The notes under the pieces: generated by a model
The model's database searches: none
The model's input: the letters and a program-made list of their open reading frames with translations, nothing else
What the model was told of the DNA's origin: nothing
Part shown: in pieces, positions 17,361 to 25,097 of the stretch
How the letters are laid out: the number at the start of each line of letters is the position of its first letter
Position numbering within the stretch: position 1 is the stretch's first letter
Translations under genes and position numbers: made by a program
Origin: CAZWRV01 sp964636325
GTDB lineage: Bacteria; Verrucomicrobiota; Lentisphaeria; Victivallales; GWF2-50-93
Direction of reading: 5' to 3'
NCBI GenBank assembly: GCA_964636325.1
Contig: CAZWRV010000025.1
Coordinates: 3,807 to 67,806 of the forward strand
DNA length: 64,000 nucleotides

Positions 17361-17762
17361 CTATATCCAGTTCTCCACAATCAGTCCTTCTATGCCTGTG
17401 AAATGCCGGACATTGCCGGTGACAAGCGTCATGTCGGTGGCAAGCGCGGTCGCGGCGATCTGCATGTCCGCGAACTGTCGTGTGATTCCCGCCTTCTCGG
17501 AAGCGCACCTTATCCTGCCGCATATGTAGGCGGCCTTCGAGTCGAATACGAGCACGTTCACGTTGGGCAGGAGCACCTGCTCCAGATTCTTCATGTGATG
17601 CTCCGGATGCTGGCTCCTAAGCGCCCCGTAGACTATCTCTGAAACAGTTACCGTGGAGATGAACTGCTGTCCTGACGATACTGATTCGAGCCTGTCAAGA
17701 AGCCTTCGCGAAGGCTTTCTTTTGAGGATGTTGCAAATGGTATCGGTGTCAAAGAGATACAT
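17361..17762 (-). CDS. vapC: PIN-domain ribonuclease toxin, VapC family
   Basis: 133 residues. Starts MYLFDTDTICNIL, with the first PIN acidic residue in DTD; TVSEIVYGAL holds the second (Glu), and ADMQIAATA plus VTGNVRHF the third and fourth. All four acidic-site positions appear intact, so it should cleave RNA when free of antitoxin. ATG 17762 is used because GGAGG lies 8 nt upstream; a GTG at 17771 is an alternative. It overlaps the 3' end of the antitoxin gene, the usual toxin-antitoxin arrangement. Confidence 0.88.
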   Translation of the reverse strand: MYLFDTDTICNILKRKPSRRLLDRLESVSSGQQFISTVTVSEIVYGALRSQHPEHHMKNLEQVLLPNVNVLVFDSKAAYICGRIRCASEKAGITRQFADMQIAATALATDMTLVTGNVRHFTGIEGLIVENWI

Positions 17763-18024
17763 GCCTGCCACCTCCGCCCTTCCTCGCCCGTGCGAGATTC
17801 CCGGATATTTCCTCGAAACTGCGCCATTTCCCGGCCGCCTCCAGAAGCCCCTTCTTCTCCTTCTCCTGGCCTAGCGACCTGAAGTCCTCGATGTTGACGA
17901 GGGCCGCCACCGGCCTGCTCCGCCTAGTTATGACGAAACTCTCGTGCCCGTGCTCCACCTTCGCAATGAAGTCCGAGAGCCTTGTCTTCATCTCCGCCAC
18001 CGGCACTTCTGTTCCGGACCGCAT
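17749..18024 (-). CDS. Phd/YefM-type antitoxin paired with VapC
   Basis: 91 residues. MKTRLSDFIAKVEHGHESFVITRRSRPVAALV is the Phd/YefM DNA-binding fold signature (given here in parts: MKTRLSDFIAKV and VITRRSRPVAALV). The C-terminal third is basic and probably wraps the toxin. GAGGTGGAATC precedes the ATG at 18024. A palindrome just upstream is a likely operator for autorepression by the complex, as is standard in this family. Confidence 0.85.
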   Translation of the reverse strand: MRSGTEVPVAEMKTRLSDFIAKVEHGHESFVITRRSRPVAALVNIEDFRSLGQEKEKKGLLEAAGKWRSFEEISGNLARARKGGGGRHVSL

Positions 18025-18050
18025 GATTCCACCTCTTTTTATAATATGGT

Positions 18051-18075
18051 TGTTATGACTATAATGACCATAACA
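18051..18075. promoter_or_regulatory. Palindromic operator upstream of the antitoxin gene
   Basis: TGTTATG and CATAACA flank ACTATAATGAC: 7-bp perfect arms, 27 bp upstream of the antitoxin start and overlapping A/T-rich promoter sequence. Confidence 0.55.
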
Positions 18076-18208
18076 TAATGCGGGGAGTGCGGCCGGTCAA
18101 GAAGGATATTCTACGAACCGCGTATTTTATGCAAAACGTCAGAATGATTTAGACGGGATTTCAGGATGCCAGGAAGTTCGAACTATAATTTCCATCTGGT
18201 TAGTCCTG

Positions 18209-18667
18209 TTATCTTGTCAGATTTGTCTTCCCATATATTTCGATGATTCGTCCGCCTATCTTGTCGAGATTCCGCTCCTGCCGAGCGTCTTCTCGAGTTT
18301 TCCCGCAATGCCCGGCGAATCGAACTCCTTCTCGACATTCCTGCGAACTTCGCAGTTTCGGCGGGAGTCTTTTGAAGATTGCTTTATAGAAAGACTGGGT
18401 TGGCTCGCTGGGCCTTTTGTAGTCCGCCGTCAGCCCCGCCCATATTCCATGTGCCTGCTCAATCTTGATTCTGGTGTTTTCCCTGCCGGTGACCTCGGCG
18501 GTCATTGAGTAGCCTATTTCCCTCCCAATCTCGCCGACATGGGCTTCTGTTTTTGCAAGTGTCGTTGAGGCTATCTGCGCGTTGACGGCTGCTTCGGCTA
18601 TTTCCGTGGCCTTGTCCTTGTCAGTCGTCTTAATGGAAATCCAACTGTCGCGGTTATCCATGCGCAT
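18209..18667 (-). pseudogene. Decayed gene, possibly the N-terminal part of a tyrosine recombinase
   Basis: The first ~100 residues read WISIKTTDKDKATEIAEAA and so on, which resembles the N-terminal arm of phage-type integrases (a W-x-S-x-K-T-T-D-K-x-KA pattern). Near 18345 the frame changes character: the better-looking continuation (EVRRNVEKEFDSPGIAGKLE) is in another frame, so a frameshift is likely. With the fragment on the opposite strand at 18696, this suggests a scrambled integrase. Identification is tentative. Confidence 0.35.
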
Positions 18668-18695
18668 GCGGAAAATCCCTTTCTACATCTTTTGC

Positions 18696-18842
18696 AGGTG
18701 GACAGGGCACGATTCCATCAAGATAGCGATGGAATACGCCCCCTCGACATACGAGGATTCTGTCAGGGAAATCAGCAAGATAATGGTGCCCGAAAAGTCA
18801 AAAACGCGCCAAAATTTTGGGGAACATTTGGGGAACGGGGTT
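18696..18842 (+). pseudogene. C-terminal fragment of a tyrosine recombinase/integrase
   Basis: RWTGHDSIKIAMEYAPSTYE is the end of an integrase catalytic domain: the GH-x-SIKI box followed by the tyrosine in MEYA. The stretch continues EISKIMVPEKSKTRQNFGEH. The upstream catalytic Arg/Lys/His-Arg regions are missing. It ends ~50 bp before the 3' end of tRNA-Pro, the usual place for an integrase beside its attachment site. Confidence 0.5.
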
Positions 18843-18892
18843 TTGCCAGAAAACAAATGTGTTGATCATGAGGGAGTTATGACCAAAAAAGA

Positions 18893-18971
<79 letters not shown>

Positions 18972-19049
18972 ATGAGAAGAATTACTGACCAATCTACACA
19001 GGTTTGCGGATTTCGCAAATCAGAAATGGCATTACTGCGAAAATATCTG

Positions 19050-19712
19050 TCAACCCTGCTTTTTCAAGGATATGACTACGCTCTTTAGATTGGGGTTGTC
19101 GGTCTCCCTGCTCTCCGTGATGATTTCGTCGTCGTCCTTGAGCGTGATGTGGACGATCCTGCGCTGGTGCGAGTTCATTGGAGGTAGCGTGACGGGTTCG
19201 CCCCATCTCTTGACTTCCTTGGATGCGTCAAGGGCCTGCTGCCTGATGGTCTCGTCGTCTCCGGGGGAATGCCTGTCGCGCCTGCGCTGGTGCCCTCCGT
19301 CCCTGTTGTCGAGCCTTTCTCTGGCGTCTTCCTGCCTTCCGTCCCTGCCGCCGTCTCTTCCATCCCTTCCGTCCCTGCCGCCGTCCCTGACGTCGCGGCC
19401 GCGCCGTCTTCCTTCGCCGTCGCCATGGAAGCCCGGCTTCTTGGAGTAGCCTTCGACGTCGACGGTGATTTTGGGGATGCTGTCGTCGCCCTTCTGCATC
19501 ATCTTGTTGATGAGGAGCTGGAGGTCGTCCAGTGTCTTGCCTTTTCTGCCGATGATTCTTCCGGCGTCCTCGCTGACGGCTATCAGGGCGATCCTGTCGT
19601 TTCTGATCTCGCTTTTCACTGAAGCTTCAAGGCCGAGATAGTCGAGCATTGTAGCCAGGGTTGTCGTCGCCTTCCTGATCTTGTCTTCCGAGATTGTGAT
19701 GTTCTCTTCCAT
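19050..19712 (-). CDS. khpB: RNA-binding protein Jag/KhpB (KH + R3H)
   Basis: 220 residues. Residues 1-90 hold the Jag-N/KH region with the KH motif GRIIGRKGKTLDDLQ; the C-terminal R3H domain is MNSHQRRIVHITL. Between them lies an unusual low-complexity insert (about residues 100-145) of GRD/GRDGRDGG units. KhpB binds RNA and affects cell division and envelope synthesis in other bacteria. It is the last gene of the rpmH-rnpA-yidD-yidC-khpB series. Confidence 0.9.
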   Translation of the reverse strand: MEENITISEDKIRKATTTLATMLDYLGLEASVKSEIRNDRIALIAVSEDAGRIIGRKGKTLDDLQLLINKMMQKGDDSIPKITVDVEGYSKKPGFHGDGEGRRRGRDVRDGGRDGRDGRDGGRDGRQEDARERLDNRDGGHQRRRDRHSPGDDETIRQQALDASKEVKRWGEPVTLPPMNSHQRRIVHITLKDDDEIITESRETDNPNLKSVVISLKKQG

Positions 19713-19767
19713 TTTTTCCTCCTTGTGGAAAATTATCCGTGTGTTTTATCTGATTTGCGTTCCGGCC

Positions 19768-21567
19768 TCAGGCCTTGCCTGCGGCGAGTTCCAGCTCCTT
19801 TTCCTTCCTGTCGCGGTATTTGTTGTGCAGGAGTTGTAAGATACTTACTGTCTGGCTGATTGTCCAGTATAGAGTGAGTCCGGAGGGGAGGCTGTAGAGT
19901 ATGAAGAGCATGATGAAGGGCATCATGAGCATCATCTTCTGCTGTATGGGATCGGCCATCGTGGGCGTCAGCTTCTGCTGAATGAACATCGTTGCGGTCA
20001 TGAGCAGGATGAGCGGGTTCAGCGGCAGGTCGGCGACGCCGGGGATGGGGATCGAGAAGACCGTGTCCGGCTTCGCGAGGTCGGCGGCCCAGAGGAAAGG
20101 GGCGTGGCGCAGCTCGATGGCGCCGTCGAGGGTGTTGTAGAGGGCGAGGAATACCGGGAGCTGGAGGAGTATGGGGAGGCATCCGGTGACGGGATTGACC
20201 TTGTGCTCCTTGTACAGCTGCATTGTCTTCGCGTTCATCTTCTGGGGGTCGTCCTTGTATTTGACCCGGAGCTCCTGGACCAGGGGCTGTATCTTCTGCA
20301 TCTTCTTCATCGAGACGTTGGCCCATTCGGAAGCGGGCCAGAAGATCAGTCTGACTAGGAGGGTTAGCAGGATGATGCTGCCCCCGTAGTTGGCGCAATA
20401 TTTGTTGAACCATATGAGGCATTTTAGAAGGATCTGCGAGAGCGGTTCAAGCCATTTCCACCCGAGGTGCATGACTTCCGTAGTGTTGGGGCCGAGCCCG
20501 CCGAGCGTTCCGAGCTCCTTCGGGCCGGCGAAGAACTTGAACTTCTTTGTGAAAGAGCAGCCTGTGTCCACGGAAAACTCCTCCGTTATGCCGGTGGTAG
20601 AAAGAACGGAGCATTCGACGTCCTTGCCGGCGGCGTCCTTCATGTTGAACTTTGCCGACGACATTATGCTTCCATTGGCGAAGGGTGCCTCGGGGATCAG
20701 CATGGATGCGAAATATTTATTGGAGACGCTGATCCATGCAGCGGGATTCTCCTTTTTTATGGAGAAGGGCTTCTTTTCCGGAGCCTGGGAGAATACCGAA
20801 CTGGTTCCTGCGAGGCATCTGTCGATATACTGGTAGTCCCTGTATGCGACATCGCCTGTCAGCATCATAATTGGAGGCATCGAGCCTGCGCTTACCTTGA
20901 GGGATTCGAGAAGGATGGGCTTCTTGCTGTCGGAGTTTTCGACTGTGACGTCGTATGACAGCGTGTATTTGCACATGTCGTACCAGCGCTGGATGATCCT
21001 GACGGCGGCGGATCCGGCGCGGAAGTCCCTGCGGACTTCGACGGATGCGTCGTCGGCGTCGCATTCGACGGCAGTGAGGATCCAATCTTCCGGAAGGATG
21101 ACTTCTAGCGTTCCCGGCAAAATCCCTTTGAGCAGGGGATTGTCGGCGATCTCGACGCGGGTCTTTCCGTCGGCCTTGAAGTGTTTGAGGAGCAGTATGG
21201 ACTTGACCGTGCCTGTCATGGGATCAACGGTCATCTCGACCGTCTCGCTTGAGAGCTTCTGGGGCGGAATCTGCTTTATTTCCGGTTTCTCGACCGGGGG
21301 TAGGTCCTTTTTAATGGAATCCTCAACGGGCGGCTGCGAGTCCGGCCTGCCGGAGCCTTCGTCGCCGCGGGGGGGCGGCACTTCTTTAACCGGCAGAGGT
21401 GCCTGGTCCGGCTTCTGCGCCGGCGCTCCGGCACCTGCCTCCTTGCCGCCGTCGGGGGGCTGAGCCTGAGGCTGGGTCTTGAATATATAAGGCCATGCGA
21501 AGAGGAGGAGCATGCAGATGGAAAGGGCGACAATGGTCTCCTTGTCGAGTTTGAGGCCGGAATTCAT
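19768..21567 (-). CDS. yidC: Membrane protein insertase YidC
   Basis: 599 residues. The N-terminal segment (LDKETIVALSICMLLLFAWPYIF) is the signal anchor, followed by a Pro/Lys-rich linker, the periplasmic beta domain (~95-370) and a C-terminal insertase core with about five transmembrane helices, including SEWANVSMKKMQKIQPLV and GCLPILLQLPVFLALYNTLD. The large periplasmic domain is the Gram-negative form. ATG 21567 begins MNSGLKLDKET; it lies 7 bp after yidD, indicating coupled translation. Confidence 0.95.
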   Translation of the reverse strand: MNSGLKLDKETIVALSICMLLLFAWPYIFKTQPQAQPPDGGKEAGAGAPAQKPDQAPLPVKEVPPPRGDEGSGRPDSQPPVEDSIKKDLPPVEKPEIKQIPPQKLSSETVEMTVDPMTGTVKSILLLKHFKADGKTRVEIADNPLLKGILPGTLEVILPEDWILTAVECDADDASVEVRRDFRAGSAAVRIIQRWYDMCKYTLSYDVTVENSDSKKPILLESLKVSAGSMPPIMMLTGDVAYRDYQYIDRCLAGTSSVFSQAPEKKPFSIKKENPAAWISVSNKYFASMLIPEAPFANGSIMSSAKFNMKDAAGKDVECSVLSTTGITEEFSVDTGCSFTKKFKFFAGPKELGTLGGLGPNTTEVMHLGWKWLEPLSQILLKCLIWFNKYCANYGGSIILLTLLVRLIFWPASEWANVSMKKMQKIQPLVQELRVKYKDDPQKMNAKTMQLYKEHKVNPVTGCLPILLQLPVFLALYNTLDGAIELRHAPFLWAADLAKPDTVFSIPIPGVADLPLNPLILLMTATMFIQQKLTPTMADPIQQKMMLMMPFIMLFILYSLPSGLTLYWTISQTVSILQLLHNKYRDRKEKELELAAGKA

Positions 21568-21574
21568 CAGTCTA

Positions 21575-21847
21575 TCAGTCCTTCCTGCGTGTGTTGAAGG
21601 CGGACAGGAAGCTCTCTTCCGGGACCGGATCGTATCCGGATCTGCAGAAAGGATTGCATCTGAGGAGCCTGTACGCCGAGTAGAGGCTTCCGACGATGAC
21701 TCCATGCTTAAGGATTGCAGCCTGGGCGTAGTCGGAGCATGTCGGCGTGAAACGGCAGCACGGGATTATCAATGGGGAGATGAAATATTTGTAGAACCGT
21801 ATCGGCAGAACCACCGTCCGCCTGGCCGCGTCGCTTATCTTACCCAT
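21575..21847 (-). CDS. yidD: Membrane protein insertion efficiency factor YidD
   Basis: 90 residues. The family signature is intact: LPIRFYKYFISPLI, CRFTPTCSDYAQAAILKHG and RLLRCNPFCRSGYDPVP. YidD is a small membrane-associated protein that helps YidC-dependent insertion. It overlaps the end of rnpA by 13 bp and ends 7 bp before yidC. Confidence 0.95.
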   Translation of the reverse strand: MGKISDAARRTVVLPIRFYKYFISPLIIPCCRFTPTCSDYAQAAILKHGVIVGSLYSAYRLLRCNPFCRSGYDPVPEESFLSAFNTRRKD

Positions 21848-22230
21848 ATTCCTGCGTTCCTTGAAATCCTGATCAGTTCGTCCTGAACTTCCTGTGTCCT
21901 GCTAGAGAGTATTTCCCTTTTCGCCGACAGGATGATGTGCGACGGAAGCAGCGAGCTTTTCACAAGCCTGAACGATTCCTTTAGGAGGCGTCTTGCCCTG
22001 TTTCTTCCGACGGCATCTGGTGAGGTTCTCCTGCCGCATATGAAGCCGCAGCGCAGCGTCCCGTCCGGAGAAGGAGCCGCAGTCAGCACAAATAGGCGTC
22101 CGTGGAATCTTCTTCCGTTCGCATGGACATATTCGAATTCGGACCATAGCCGCAGGCGTTCCGCGCGGCTGAAGGCCGCCTTTCCAAACTGGCGTGGCGA
22201 GGAGCCCTGCTTTTTCCTGTCGGATTCCAT
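21835..22230 (-). CDS. rnpA: Ribonuclease P protein component
   Basis: 131 residues. RCGFICGRRTSPDAVGRNRA followed by RRLLKESFRL is the RNase P protein signature that binds the catalytic RNA and tRNA leader. It lies 71 bp after rpmH in the same direction, the near-universal order. The N-terminal ~18 residues are an unstructured basic extension. Confidence 0.93.
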   Translation of the reverse strand: MESDRKKQGSSPRQFGKAAFSRAERLRLWSEFEYVHANGRRFHGRLFVLTAAPSPDGTLRCGFICGRRTSPDAVGRNRARRLLKESFRLVKSSLLPSHIILSAKREILSSRTQEVQDELIRISRNAGIWVR

Positions 22231-22301
22231 TTCATCTGGCCGGAAACCGTCTGCCGGAACCGGAAAGACCTTTCTGCTGGCCCGGCTTCAATAGCGGGAG
22301 G

Positions 22302-22436
22302 TCATGGAATCAGCTTCTTCCTGCCTTTCTGGCGCCTCCTGCTGAGGACGTCCCTTCCTCCGCGGGTCGACATCCTGGCCCTGAAACCCATCTTCCTTTT
22401 CCGCCTGCGCTTCGACGGCTGATAAGTCCTTTTCAT
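22302..22436 (-). CDS. rpmH: 50S ribosomal protein L34
   Basis: 44 residues beginning MKRTYQPSKRRRKRKMGFRA and ending in a basic RRRQKGRKKLIP tail, which is the complete L34 pattern. It is the first gene of the rnpA-yidD-yidC-khpB series and has its own promoter 110 bp upstream. dnaA, which often lies upstream, is absent; MITE copy B lies there instead. Confidence 0.97.
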   Translation of the reverse strand: MKRTYQPSKRRRKRKMGFRARMSTRGGRDVLSRRRQKGRKKLIP

Positions 22437-22545
22437 TTATTCCTGCCCTTCTTGGCTGTTCGTGGTTGCCGGTTGAGTTCCGTAGTCCGTCTTCCATGGG
22501 CGGCAAGATAGACCAGACCGCATAAAAGACAGAACAAGAATTAAT

Positions 22546-22574
22546 AGTATATGCTTCGGCTTCGCAAGAATCAA
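22546..22574 (-). promoter_or_regulatory. Sigma-70-type promoter of the rpmH operon
   Basis: On the minus strand TTGATT (22574-22569) and TATACT (22551-22546) are 17 bp apart. The leader to rpmH is about 100 nt. Confidence 0.65.
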
Positions 22575-22646
22575 GCCGGAAACGGACGCTTTTTCTTGGA
22601 TGTTCGCAAATTCAGTGGCCGCCGGATCCTGTCGTGTTACCATAAT

Positions 22647-22920
22647 TATACTCCTTTAGGCTGAAAAATTTACATTTTGATTGCGGGGATTTCGGGAATT
22701 GCTCCGTATTCTGAGAGGCCGCCGATACCGGGGTATCGAAGGCTCTCGAAGGGTGCGGAGCAAAACCGAAAGACCGCAACCGCCTTGCGGCGAGCATCTT
22801 CGGGCCGTATTTTTCCGTTCCTTCCTCGGAGGACATTCATGTCGCCCCTCGGTCGGAACGAAAAAATCCAATCCCAAATCTTGCGCGTCAAAATGTAAAT
22901 TTTCACGCTAAATGAGTATA
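22647..22920 (+). mobile_element. MITE copy B (274 bp), reference copy
   Basis: Ends are inverted repeats of ~33 bp: TATACTCCTTTAGGCTGAAA... at the left, and on the other strand TATACTCATTTAGCGTGAAA... at the right, both continuing TTTACATTTTGA. The interior is G/C-richer, has the palindrome CGATACCGGGGTATCG, and has no convincing gene, although several short frames are open. It separates the rpmH promoter from the next gene. Confidence 0.85.
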
Positions 22921-23005
22921 TATTGGTTCATCGGGCAGGGGAAGGCTTTATTTTCTGCAATATCAAATATATATTGATGTCGAATTAAAAAATTCGGGGA
23001 CATTG

Positions 23006-23659
23006 ATGAAGCGCACCAAGGACGGCTTTGTGGATTCGCGGCTTGTCACGATAAAGGACAAGCTTTTCGAAACAGGGACGGGGGAGGATGACAGTGGCTC
23101 CGACGCGGAGCAGGCGCCGAAGACGCATGTGGCTCCCGCGCCGGAACGCGGCACGGCCGAAGTCGACCTTGGGAAGGAATACCGGCGCGCCCTTCAGAAG
23201 CGCTGGGACGAGTTCCGCCTCACCAAGCGGGACGTCACCGGCAGAATCGCGGAAAAGCTCGCCTCAATACCTGAGGACATCAAGATATCGGAGAAGAAGA
23301 TACAGGAGCTCAACAGGGCTGTCGAAAAGCTGGCATCTGTCCTGGACTCGATCCAGTCGATCGACGACTCCACCTGGAAGGGCGACAATCTTCCATCGGA
23401 GCTCGCCTCCGCCATGAAGAAGGTGGAGAACGCAAGGCTTGAATTCATCCGGGTCAACGCCAGGATTTCGGCGCTCCAGCGCGAAAGCGACGCCGCCGAG
23501 ATGGAATCGGGCGTCTCTCTCCTTCCGGAGCTCAAGTCCCTCACCTTCGCCCAGCTTTTCAAGTTCGGCCTTGTCATGTCCCTCCCGGTGGTGCTGGCGC
23601 TCGCCCTGGCGGCCACGATAATAGCGGTCGCAATCTACATGACCTTCAGGGTGCAGTGA
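23006..23659 (+). CDS. Coiled-coil membrane-anchored protein of unknown function
   Basis: 217 residues. Residues ~30-60 are acidic and disordered; 60-180 are charged heptad-rich helices likely to form a coiled coil (e.g. EKKIQELNRAVEKLASVLDS); the C-terminus is one transmembrane helix (VMSLPVVLALALAATIIAVA). It overlaps the next membrane-protein gene by one base at ATGA, so the two are probably translated together. No family recognised. Confidence 0.65.
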   Translation: MKRTKDGFVDSRLVTIKDKLFETGTGEDDSGSDAEQAPKTHVAPAPERGTAEVDLGKEYRRALQKRWDEFRLTKRDVTGRIAEKLASIPEDIKISEKKIQELNRAVEKLASVLDSIQSIDDSTWKGDNLPSELASAMKKVENARLEFIRVNARISALQRESDAAEMESGVSLLPELKSLTFAQLFKFGLVMSLPVVLALALAATIIAVAIYMTFRVQ

Positions 23660-23865
23660 TGAAGAGGCGGAGCTACACCGACGGGATAGACTACCTCAGG
23701 CATACGAAGAAGCGCGCCAAGCTTGCTACATACCTTAAGACCGGCTCCTTCAAGAAGATCGGCGGAACCAGGACCGTCGAAAACAGGAAGAGGATCCGGA
23801 GGGCCTTGATTTATGCGGCCGCGGCGTTAATAATCATAGTCGGCTCCGTCTCCGTCATCCTCTGA
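23659..23865 (+). CDS. Small single-pass membrane protein
   Basis: 68 residues: a basic N-terminal half (KRRSYTDGIDYLRHTKKRAK) and a C-terminal hydrophobic helix (ALIYAAAALIIIVGSVSVIL). Its ATG overlaps the TGA of the preceding gene, which also ends in a C-terminal membrane helix, so they may form a pair. Function unknown. Confidence 0.6.
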   Translation: MKRRSYTDGIDYLRHTKKRAKLATYLKTGSFKKIGGTRTVENRKRIRRALIYAAAALIIIVGSVSVIL

Positions 23866-23883
23866 CAATCATGGGAATTCACA

Positions 23884-24498
23884 ATGTTCAAGGTCTTTCA
23901 GCTAAGCACAGGCGGATTCGATTCGAACTTCTCCTACTTCGTCGTAGAGGAGGGCTCGGGCGGATCCTTCCTGGTCGATCCGTGCGGCGACGTTTCAGCC
24001 ATAAAAAAGTCGGTTCAATGCTTCAGGGGCATCACGCCCTGCTACATCCTTCTGACGCACGGACACACCGATCATACCGAGGGCGTTGCCGCGGCGAAGT
24101 CCTTCTTCGACGCGCCCGTGGCGGCCCATCCCGCATGCAGGAACAGGCATGACATCGCCCTGCTGAATTCGCAGAGGCTCCCTCTCGGCGAGTCCTTCGT
24201 CGAGTGCCTCTACGCCCCGGGCCACAGTGACGACAGCGTCGTCTACAGGCTCGGCGACGATTCGGCGCTCTTCACCGGAGACACCCTCTTCATCGACTGC
24301 TGCGGCTACTGCGATCCGGGAAAGATGTTCGGAACCATGAGGGATGTCATCTTCCCCCTCGCCGACTCCAACGAGGTCTACCCCGGACACGACTACGGCC
24401 GCCGCCCGCACGCCCCGCTCGGCGATGAAAAAAGGCTCAATCCCTATCTTTCAACCGCCGACTACGGGAAGTTCTGCGATGAAATCAAAAAGTTATGA
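23884..24498 (+). CDS. Metallo-beta-lactamase-fold hydrolase (glyoxalase II-like)
   Basis: 204 residues. LLTHGHTDHTEG is the dinuclear metal motif HxHxDH; YAPGHSDDSVVY supplies the next His, FTGDTLF the bridging Asp and YPGHDYG the last His. The length and order fit the hydroxyacylglutathione hydrolase/persulfide dioxygenase branch, but the substrate is not evident. It follows the two small membrane-protein genes by 18 bp. Confidence 0.82.
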   Translation: MFKVFQLSTGGFDSNFSYFVVEEGSGGSFLVDPCGDVSAIKKSVQCFRGITPCYILLTHGHTDHTEGVAAAKSFFDAPVAAHPACRNRHDIALLNSQRLPLGESFVECLYAPGHSDDSVVYRLGDDSALFTGDTLFIDCCGYCDPGKMFGTMRDVIFPLADSNEVYPGHDYGRRPHAPLGDEKRLNPYLSTADYGKFCDEIKKL

Positions 24499-24605
24499 TT
24501 GTGATGCGGCGGCGGACAGATGGCGGACGCCGAATTGTGAACAGTGGATTTATGCTCCTTGTTAATTGTTTAATGATAATTGTTCATTGAAAACTGGAGG
24601 TCGGA

Positions 24606-24956
24606 ATGCCGCTGATCAAGATGCAGACGAATGTGAAGGCCGGAGAGGAGAAGAAGAAGGCGCTCGCGAAGAAACTCTCGAAGATCTGCGCGGAATGCAC
24701 CGGGAAGCCGGAAATCTACGTCGCCTCCCTGGTGGAGGACGATGCCGCAATCGCGTTCGCAGGCGAGATAAAGGATTCCGCATTCCTGGAGGTGCGAGGG
24801 ATAGGCGGCCTGACCCCGGACGTGAACAAGAAGCTCAGCGCCGAGATCTGCAAGTGCCTCAAGTCCGAACTCGGCATCGATCCCGGAACCGTTTATATCA
24901 ACTTCATCGAGTTCTCCGCCAAGAACTGGGGATGGAACGGTTCGACCTTCGGATGA
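24606..24956 (+). CDS. MIF/phenylpyruvate tautomerase-family protein
   Basis: 116 residues. After the initiator Met, Pro1 of PLIKMQTNV is the catalytic base of the tautomerase superfamily; VYINFIEFSAKNWGWNGSTFG (in part FIEFSAKNWGWNGSTFG) matches the macrophage migration inhibitory factor C-terminus. It probably forms trimers. GGAGG 5-10 nt upstream supports the start. The physiological substrate in bacteria is unclear. Confidence 0.88.
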   Translation: MPLIKMQTNVKAGEEKKKALAKKLSKICAECTGKPEIYVASLVEDDAAIAFAGEIKDSAFLEVRGIGGLTPDVNKKLSAEICKCLKSELGIDPGTVYINFIEFSAKNWGWNGSTFG

Positions 24957-25097
24957 TGCTGCCGAAGGATGGATAGACTGGGCGTGTAAGGCCAGGCAGG
25001 CATCGAGCATGCTTCAGGAGGATTGGTTAGATATCCGCCCTCCCAGTCTTCAGTGCCCCCCCATGACCTCCTGCATCAAGAAATTATTGATGGTCTC

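Noticed and set aside
19300..19450. Tandem repeats in khpB considered as a CRISPR or minisatellite
   Set aside because: They are codons for an Arg-Gly-Asp-rich linker in a clear KH/R3H protein.
22437..22646. Search for oriC/dnaA boxes upstream of rpmH
   Set aside because: No cluster of TTATCCACA-like boxes was seen; only a promoter and the MITE lie there.
22656..22906. Open frames on both strands in MITE copies (e.g. reading MGLDFFVPTEGRHECPPRK)
   Set aside because: They lie wholly within a noncoding repeat, share its breaks between copies and have no ribosome binding site.
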